The position numbers were made by a program, and so were the translations under genes. Positions 12,913 to 17,755 of a stretch of DNA of 17,755 bases are shown here, one piece after another. The stretch comes from Actinomycetota bacterium (GTDB lineage Bacteria > Actinomycetota > Humimicrobiia > Humimicrobiales > Humimicrobiaceae), in NCBI GenBank assembly GCA_016932375.1, contig JAFGDA010000183.1, positions 1 to 17,755 on the forward strand, in the 5' to 3' direction. How positions within the stretch are numbered: position 1 is the first letter of the stretch; every line of letters begins with the position of its first letter. The notes below the pieces were generated by a model. It saw nothing but the letters and a program-made list of their open reading frames with translations, searched no databases and was not told the DNA's origin.

Positions 12913-14847
12913 CTACGGGACACCGCTATTATCACCTGCAAAAAATATCCTGAAAAGCTTATCGCACTGTGAGAAATCAGGTATTAAAAAATGCGCCCCT
13001 GCTTTTATCAACCTCTCGCGCTTTTTAGGATTCAGCCCAAACCGGCGTTTCTCATCGCTTGCAACTCCAATTGTGATAGCACCTGCCTTCCTGCCTTCCC
13101 TTATCTCAACCGGTCCGTCCCCTATTACAAGGAGCTCTTCGCCTTTTAAATTATTCGTGCTTATTATGTCTGCTATGAGCTTTTTCTTTGAGAATTTATT
13201 TATATCGTCAAGCGCCCCATATATATTGCCGTTAAAATATTCCTTATAACCAAGTATGCCGCATTCATTCAATGTATCTTCGGCATCAGTCCCGCTAGCA
13301 AGGTACAGCTTCCTGCCTGAATCCCTTAATTTTTTCAGGAACTTTATCGAGCCTGCTACCAGGAAATCCCCGGTATCCAGCTCCCTGGCCCGGACTTTTT
13401 TGATCCTCTGCACCACAGTTTTCATGAGCTCCCCAAGATACATTTTTTTATACCCGAACTTATCGAGTATTTCTTTCCTGGATGCGACCCCGAATCTTTT
13501 TACAAGCTCCACTAATCCTTCCATCTGCAGGATTGTCTGTATGCCTGTGGTACTGTCTATATACCTGGCCACTTCTTTTCTTGCGCTGATAATTAAATCA
13601 AGTTCAGCCTCATCATAATGGCTGCCAAGAATAGCTTCAATCATGATTTTTTCCATTACTTCTTCCCAGCCCTGCCTCAACGTGCTTATGGTGCCATCAT
13701 TATCAAAAATAACATGTTTTATGTCCTTAAGAGGAAGCATGATGTCCGGGTCGCATACTTCAACTTCGCCTCCTTCTATAAATTGTGCCCTCCTCGTGTC
13801 TTCTGCAAGTTCAGGGCTGTAAACATAATTAAGATTTTTTACAGTATCCAGCATTTCCTGCAGTGTCGCATATCCGGTGGTAAAAAGCTTGCGGATCGTT
13901 ACGCTTGCTGCGATATTTGCAAATTCCGATGAATCTTTTATCCCTGTTCCTGAAGCAAGGCATAACGTAAGGGCGCCCGTAATTGTATCTCCTGCACCCA
14001 CGGTATCTTTTTCCCCGCTTATCTCAATACCAGGAATTACATGATAGTCCATACCGTCGAAGGCAAGTATCCCTCTTTCCCCCCTTGTTATAAACAGGGG
14101 TCTCCTGCTGCGGGTATAAATTTTTTTTGCAAACACTTTCAAGTTATCAATATTGAAACAATCCTCGCCCGGCAAAGTATTTTTTACATTCCCTCCGCCT
14201 GCCGTTTCAAATGCTTCCTTTTCGTTCATTTTTAAATATGCATTTTTAAACATTCCTGTATAATGCCTTGAATCTACGAGAATTATCCTGCCGCTGTTTT
14301 TTTTAAAAATCCCTGTGCACTTTTCAATAAAGGAATTGTCCTTGAGCGTGTTGGGTATCTGCTGGTTAAAAATAAAAGCCTGGCTTTTACCAAGTGCCCT
14401 GTCCATCAATGATATAAGCTTATCCTGTACAGCAGCACTCCTCTTGTTTAAAAACCCTATATCTATCCTGTTTATTTCCCTGCCTTCTATAATCCTTTTT
14501 ATAAAAACAGGAGTAGCAAAATTTTTGTCTGTTATAAGGTAATCAACATTTACTCCAAGAAGATTCATTTGCCTTAAGACTTCCCTGCCATATATATCCG
14601 GGCCTATAACCCCGACTGCAAATACCCTGCCCGGTCCAAGATGCATAAGATTCGAAACTATATTGGCAGCACCGCCAGGATAATAATTCTGTGTTTTAAC
14701 GTTTTCCCCAAGCAGGCCCGTTTCTACGGATATTTCGGAACCTCCTGGATCCAAAAACCAGTATGCATCCAGCGCAAAATCCCCATATACTGCTATGCTT
14801 ACGTCTTTAAAATTTTCCTTAATCTGTGTTAATTTCTCTTCATTCAT
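12913..14847 (-). CDS. PfkB-family sugar kinase fused to a HAD phosphatase
   Basis: Fusion of 644 aa counted from ATG 14847; an in-frame GTG at 14871 would add eight residues and has no better ribosome site. Residues about 1-345 are a ribokinase/PfkB domain resembling the kinase part of HldE: YGDFALDAYWF, YPGGAANIVSNLMHLG, and the catalytic GAGDTITGAL with Asp287. Residues about 375-635 are a HAD hydrolase: FDNDGT (Asp382, Asp384), LASGTD, KKKLIADI and VIGDGPVEIREGRKAG. About 130 residues between the first two HAD motifs indicate a C1-type cap, unlike the small GmhB phosphatase. It follows the gmhA-like gene closely. Isomerase, kinase and phosphatase together imitate the GmhA-HldE-GmhB route from sedoheptulose 7-phosphate; the true substrate is unproven. 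Confidence 0.88.
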   Translation of the reverse strand: MNEEKLTQIKENFKDVSIAVYGDFALDAYWFLDPGGSEISVETGLLGENVKTQNYYPGGAANIVSNLMHLGPGRVFAVGVIGPDIYGREVLRQMNLLGVNVDYLITDKNFATPVFIKRIIEGREINRIDIGFLNKRSAAVQDKLISLMDRALGKSQAFIFNQQIPNTLKDNSFIEKCTGIFKKNSGRIILVDSRHYTGMFKNAYLKMNEKEAFETAGGGNVKNTLPGEDCFNIDNLKVFAKKIYTRSRRPLFITRGERGILAFDGMDYHVIPGIEISGEKDTVGAGDTITGALTLCLASGTGIKDSSEFANIAASVTIRKLFTTGYATLQEMLDTVKNLNYVYSPELAEDTRRAQFIEGGEVEVCDPDIMLPLKDIKHVIFDNDGTISTLRQGWEEVMEKIMIEAILGSHYDEAELDLIISARKEVARYIDSTTGIQTILQMEGLVELVKRFGVASRKEILDKFGYKKMYLGELMKTVVQRIKKVRARELDTGDFLVAGSIKFLKKLRDSGRKLYLASGTDAEDTLNECGILGYKEYFNGNIYGALDDINKFSKKKLIADIISTNNLKGEELLVIGDGPVEIREGRKAGAITIGVASDEKRRFGLNPKKRERLIKAGAHFLIPDFSQCDKLFRIFFAGDNSGVP

Positions 14848-14883
14848 AATACCCTGGTCCTGATGAACCACACACTATTGCTT

Positions 14884-15489
14884 TTATGTCCCTGAATTAA
14901 TATTTTCTTCCACAAATTTACAGATCATGTGATAGGCAAGCTGGTGAATCTGCTGGGCAAGATATGTTTCTTCAGTACTGGAACATAAACATATATCAGA
15001 CATCTTCTCAAGATGGGTACCCTTCTTGCCTGTAAAGGAAAGTACCTTAAGGCCGTTCTTTTTTGCGGTCTCTGCCGCTTTTACTATATTTTTTGATGTC
15101 CCGCTTGTTGAAAAAACTATCAGGACGTCACCTTTCCTGCCCAGGCCCTCGATTTGCCTGCTGAATATATTATCAAACCCGAAATCATTCCCAAGACACG
15201 TCAAAACTGAAGTATCAGCATTAAGGGATACAAAAGGCAGTGGTTTCCTGTCAAGAAGAAACCTTCCTATGAATTCACCTGCAATATGCTGGCTATCGGC
15301 TGCCGAACCACCATTGCCGCAACAATAAATGGTATTCCCATTTCTTATTGAACTCGCTATCGTAAGAGACATTTCGATTATTATGTCTAATGAAGATTCC
15401 CTGAAAACCTTTACCAGGGAAATAAATTTTTTTAGTGACTCCTCTGCGTCTATTTTATAAGAAACATATTTATCCATCTTATTTACCAT
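14884..15489 (-). CDS. gmhA: GmhA-type sedoheptulose-7-phosphate isomerase (SIS domain)
   Basis: Product of 201 aa, normal GmhA length. The SIS core shows YCCGNGGSAADSQHIAGEFI, LGNDFGFDNIFSRQI, DVLIVFSTSGTSKNI and VLSFTGKKG. His68, Glu72, Gln179 and His187 match the metal and catalytic residues of E. coli GmhA (His61, Glu65, Gln172, His180) in identity and spacing, so the isomerase chemistry should be intact. A frame extends upstream to TTG 15534, but ATG 15489 has a perfect GGAGGA site eight bases before it and fits family length. It lies 52 bp after the 344-aa gene and just before the kinase/phosphatase fusion, so the three probably act in one pathway. Confidence 0.93.
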   Translation of the reverse strand: MVNKMDKYVSYKIDAEESLKKFISLVKVFRESSLDIIIEMSLTIASSIRNGNTIYCCGNGGSAADSQHIAGEFIGRFLLDRKPLPFVSLNADTSVLTCLGNDFGFDNIFSRQIEGLGRKGDVLIVFSTSGTSKNIVKAAETAKKNGLKVLSFTGKKGTHLEKMSDICLCSSTEETYLAQQIHQLAYHMICKFVEENINSGT

Positions 15490-15541
15490 TATTAAAATCC
15501 TCCGGTTTCTACGAAAAAAGTGGTGGCTAAACAATCTTTGT

Positions 15542-16576
15542 TTAGCCTGCCATTGTTATTACTTCCTTATAAAGGCTCCTGAATGTTTCTTTTATATTGC
15601 CTTCTATGTAATAACCATCACAATTAAATGCTTCCGGTATCCTTGTGGTTATACTTTTCTGGTCCCTGAAATAATAATAAAAAGACTCCTCATTTGCGGT
15701 TGCTGTCCCTGATTTTGGCCTTAGGTCAAAATCGGCAAATATCACCCCGCCCGGCTTTTTCCCCGAATTGGCACACATTGATACTGCCTTTAAAAGTACC
15801 TCGGCCCCTGTAACTGCGCTCCCTATATTAATATAGACCCCGCCGTTTGATAGTTTCGAGACCTCTTCCACAAATATTAAAAAATCCCTTGCGGAGCATG
15901 CTCCTTTCGAACATCCATCAAAAGTATGGTGCTGGTCCACAACATCTGTGCCCATGCTGGCATGAACAGTAAAAGGTGCATTTTTCAGATAGCAGTTGGA
16001 CGCTACACTTATTTCCGGATACATGAACTCCGTAATATAGCCTTTACTTCCATTACCCTTAAATATTTCCTTGCTGAATTCTTTATCATTGATTGCCCTG
16101 CCTATTGACTCCCCGAGCCCGAGCCCTAAAACATTCCCGTGGTTTACTGCCATATTTAAATAATTAAATTCAAAGGCCATGCCGAATTTACCTTTTTGCA
16201 GCGCATCGGGCACATCCTCGCTTGTCTTTCCAAACAGGGAAAGCTCAAAATCATGGATTGCCGTTGCGAAATTGCCTCCTACAAGTGTAACCATTCCTCG
16301 CCTGACCAGATCAATAAGAAGCAGGCTCAAACCATTTTTCACAAGATGCGCGCCGGTAAACAAAATCACAGGTTTCCCGCTGGACCGGGAGGATACGATT
16401 TTTTCGGCAATCTTTTTTATGTTTTCGTAGTCCTTGAATTTATAGACAGTAGAATCATCAAGTACCTCTTTGGGCTCGATAAGGTTCTCCCTGCTGACTT
16501 TATTGCCCCTCTCAGAGACAGGGTAGGTTTTAATCAAACCCGGATCAAATATTTTGTATTTACCTTTGTAATCCAA
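15542..16576 (-). CDS. Uncharacterised protein, distantly deoxyhypusine-synthase-like
   Basis: The 344-aa soluble protein opens KIFDPGLIKTYPVSERGNKV. It contains FTGAHLVKNGLSLLLIDLVR (about 73-92), GGNFATAIHDFELSLFGKTS (100-119), FGMAFEFNYLNMAVNHG, HASMGTDVVDQHHTFDG (205-221) and GGVYINIGSAVTGAEVLLKA (245-264). I recognise this as a recurring bacterial family of unknown function. The first block and the INIGSAV block recall the NAD-binding Rossmann-like fold of deoxyhypusine synthase, but its catalytic Lys region is not recognisable. Only TTG 16576 can start the conserved N-terminus, since TAA lies three codons upstream. It sits 31 bp after the regulator gene and before gmhA, suggesting a role in the same sugar-phosphate pathway, perhaps NAD-dependent. 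Confidence 0.75.
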   Translation of the reverse strand: MDYKGKYKIFDPGLIKTYPVSERGNKVSRENLIEPKEVLDDSTVYKFKDYENIKKIAEKIVSSRSSGKPVILFTGAHLVKNGLSLLLIDLVRRGMVTLVGGNFATAIHDFELSLFGKTSEDVPDALQKGKFGMAFEFNYLNMAVNHGNVLGLGLGESIGRAINDKEFSKEIFKGNGSKGYITEFMYPEISVASNCYLKNAPFTVHASMGTDVVDQHHTFDGCSKGACSARDFLIFVEEVSKLSNGGVYINIGSAVTGAEVLLKAVSMCANSGKKPGGVIFADFDLRPKSGTATANEESFYYYFRDQKSITTRIPEAFNCDGYYIEGNIKETFRSLYKEVITMAG

Positions 16577-16607
16577 TGCCGTTTAAAAAATAAGATTATA
16601 AAAATAT

Positions 16608-17624
16608 TTATGTCAACAATTTACAGGAATTTCTCACTATCAGTTTTGGTTCCATCAGGAGCTGCTTTGTAATATAACTTTCTCCGCTTTCCATTTCCGA
16701 TATAAGTTCAGATGCAGCAATTTCTCCCATCTTGTATTTCTCCTGCCGGACAGTTGTAAGAAAGAGATAGGAAGCGATATCTATATCATCATAACCGACC
16801 AGGGATACCTCTTCCGGTACCCGTACCCCCTTCTTTGAAAATACCTGAAGTACCCCGAGCGCAACATCGTCATTAACTGCAAATATTGCGCCTGGTAGCC
16901 CTTCTATCCCCTTTTGCCTGATATAATTTTCCATTATATTTATGCCATCTTTACTGGTTTTCGCCTTACTGTCTATAACTACCTGTTCAGACATCCTCAA
17001 TTTGCCTTCGATTACAGCCTTTTTAAAGCCCCTGAATTTATCTTTTGATGGCTGGTCATCAGCTCCCTTTATATGCATTATCCTTTTATAGCCGAGATCG
17101 ATAAGGTATTTGGTTGCAAGATAACCGCCCCTTACATTGTCTGTCGTAACCCAGTTGAATTTTTCTGCAAGTGTCCTGCAATTTACAAGGAAAAAAGGTA
17201 CTCCCCTTTTTTTTAGAATTTCCAGGGATTTCGACCTGTCGTTTATCGGGGAAATTATTATTCCGTCGACTTTATTTGAAAGCAGTAGATTTGTTAATTT
17301 CAACTCGAGCTCTTCTTCAAAATTTGTATTGGTTAAAAACATTGAATATTTATTTTTTTTCAGCGTTTCCTCAACTCCCTTTGCTATTTCCGCAAAGAAG
17401 GGGTTCCCGATATCTTCCAGTATAACGCCAATCGTATTAGTTTTTTTCCTTGAAAGGCTCCTTGCAATATTATTTGGTTCGTAATTAAGTTGTCTTATAA
17501 TGTCCATGACTTTGTTGGAAGTCCCGGGGCTGATTTTAGGGCTTTTATTCATAACCCTTGAGACTGTGGATATTGAAACCCCGGCCATCCTTGCAACATC
17601 CTTAATTGTAGGTATAGCTTTCAT
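16608..17624 (-). CDS. LacI-family transcriptional regulator
   Basis: The 338-aa DNA-binding repressor/activator has the family's normal length. The helix-turn-helix is TIKDVARMAGVSISTVSRVM (6-25), followed by the hinge helix NNIARSLSRKKT (about 51-62). A periplasmic-binding-protein-like sensor begins NTIGVILEDIGNPFFAEIAK and includes FAVNDDVALGVL and VSLVGYDDIDIASYL. ATG 17624 was chosen because the HTH starts at residue 6. It is the first gene of the colinear cluster and lies 31 bp before the next gene, so it probably controls both itself and the downstream sugar genes. The inducer is unknown. Confidence 0.95.
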   Translation of the reverse strand: MKAIPTIKDVARMAGVSISTVSRVMNKSPKISPGTSNKVMDIIRQLNYEPNNIARSLSRKKTNTIGVILEDIGNPFFAEIAKGVEETLKKNKYSMFLTNTNFEEELELKLTNLLLSNKVDGIIISPINDRSKSLEILKKRGVPFFLVNCRTLAEKFNWVTTDNVRGGYLATKYLIDLGYKRIMHIKGADDQPSKDKFRGFKKAVIEGKLRMSEQVVIDSKAKTSKDGINIMENYIRQKGIEGLPGAIFAVNDDVALGVLQVFSKKGVRVPEEVSLVGYDDIDIASYLFLTTVRQEKYKMGEIAASELISEMESGESYITKQLLMEPKLIVRNSCKLLT

Positions 17625-17755
17625 ATTATTTCAAATATGGCTTATTTTAGAATACTGTTTTCATTAATAGTTATCAGAATAATTTATAATTACATAAATT
17701 TTTGCGATATTAAACATAATATATGATAAATATCTTTGAATTTATTTAATTTTTG
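17625..17755. promoter_or_regulatory. Upstream region of the LacI-family gene
   Basis: About 130 bp of very AT-rich sequence that should hold the cluster promoter. Several TATAAT-like hexamers occur (for instance TATAAA and TATTCT on the minus strand), but no -35/-10 pair stands out. There is no clear CG-centred LacI operator. GATATT and AATATC form an inverted repeat with a long spacer at 17705-17733; this is weak. Confidence 0.3.

Noticed and set aside
15490..15534. 15-residue N-terminal extension of the GmhA protein from TTG 15534
   Set aside because: ATG 15489 has a perfect GGAGGA site and fits family length; the extension has no homology.
17705..17733. GATATT...AATATC as a LacI operator
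   Set aside because: The spacer is too long and there is no central CG as in most LacI-family operators.

Overview
The window is about 17.8 kb of moderately AT-rich bacterial DNA in which every supported gene lies on the minus strand, so genes are read from right to left. The gene content is chromosomal: RNase PH, glutamate racemase, two sugar-use clusters and a decayed insertion sequence. Start codons are mixed (ATG, TTG, GTG) and Shine-Dalgarno sites are often strong. ABC importers, kinases and a binding lipoprotein point to a sugar-fermenting, probably anaerobic bacterium. I cannot assign a phylum from sequence alone.

Right part, 17.6 to 5.8 kb: a LacI-type regulator heads a colinear run. 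It is followed by a 344-aa protein of uncharacterised type (distantly deoxyhypusine-synthase-like), a GmhA-type phosphoheptose isomerase, and a fused PfkB kinase/HAD phosphatase. Next come a uroporphyrinogen-decarboxylase-superfamily protein, a sugar-binding lipoprotein, two ABC permeases and a GH42-type glycosidase. The logic looks like import of a glycoside, cytoplasmic hydrolysis, and processing of a sugar phosphate by isomerase, kinase and phosphatase activities that imitate the first steps of ADP/GDP-heptose synthesis. No ABC ATPase is present. Intergenic hairpins before and after the binding-protein gene suggest it is expressed differently from its neighbours. A 17-codon remnant of a second UroD-type gene lies just past the glycosidase and overlaps a hairpin terminator.

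Middle part, 5.5 to 4.1 kb: a stand-alone LigD-type 3'-phosphoesterase gene, then a dead IS3-family (IS407-like) remnant. Its orfA lacks the beginning, its orfB lacks the middle, and a catalytic Asp is changed. The IS lies against the last codons of an unrecognised gene.

Left part, 4.0 to 1.0 kb: dhaK and dhaL (two-subunit dihydroxyacetone/tetrulose kinase) and a ketose-3-epimerase-like TIM-barrel gene are intact. After them come two decayed genes, a zinc alcohol dehydrogenase (frameshift, stops) and an rpiB-type isomerase (first 23 codons only, then two 27-bp direct repeats). Dehydrogenase + DhaK-type kinase + epimerase + RpiB is the gene set of known tetritol/tetrulose catabolism, so this looks like a tetritol-type operon that has lost both ends. 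The far left end holds murI and the first 23 codons of rph, a common housekeeping pair.
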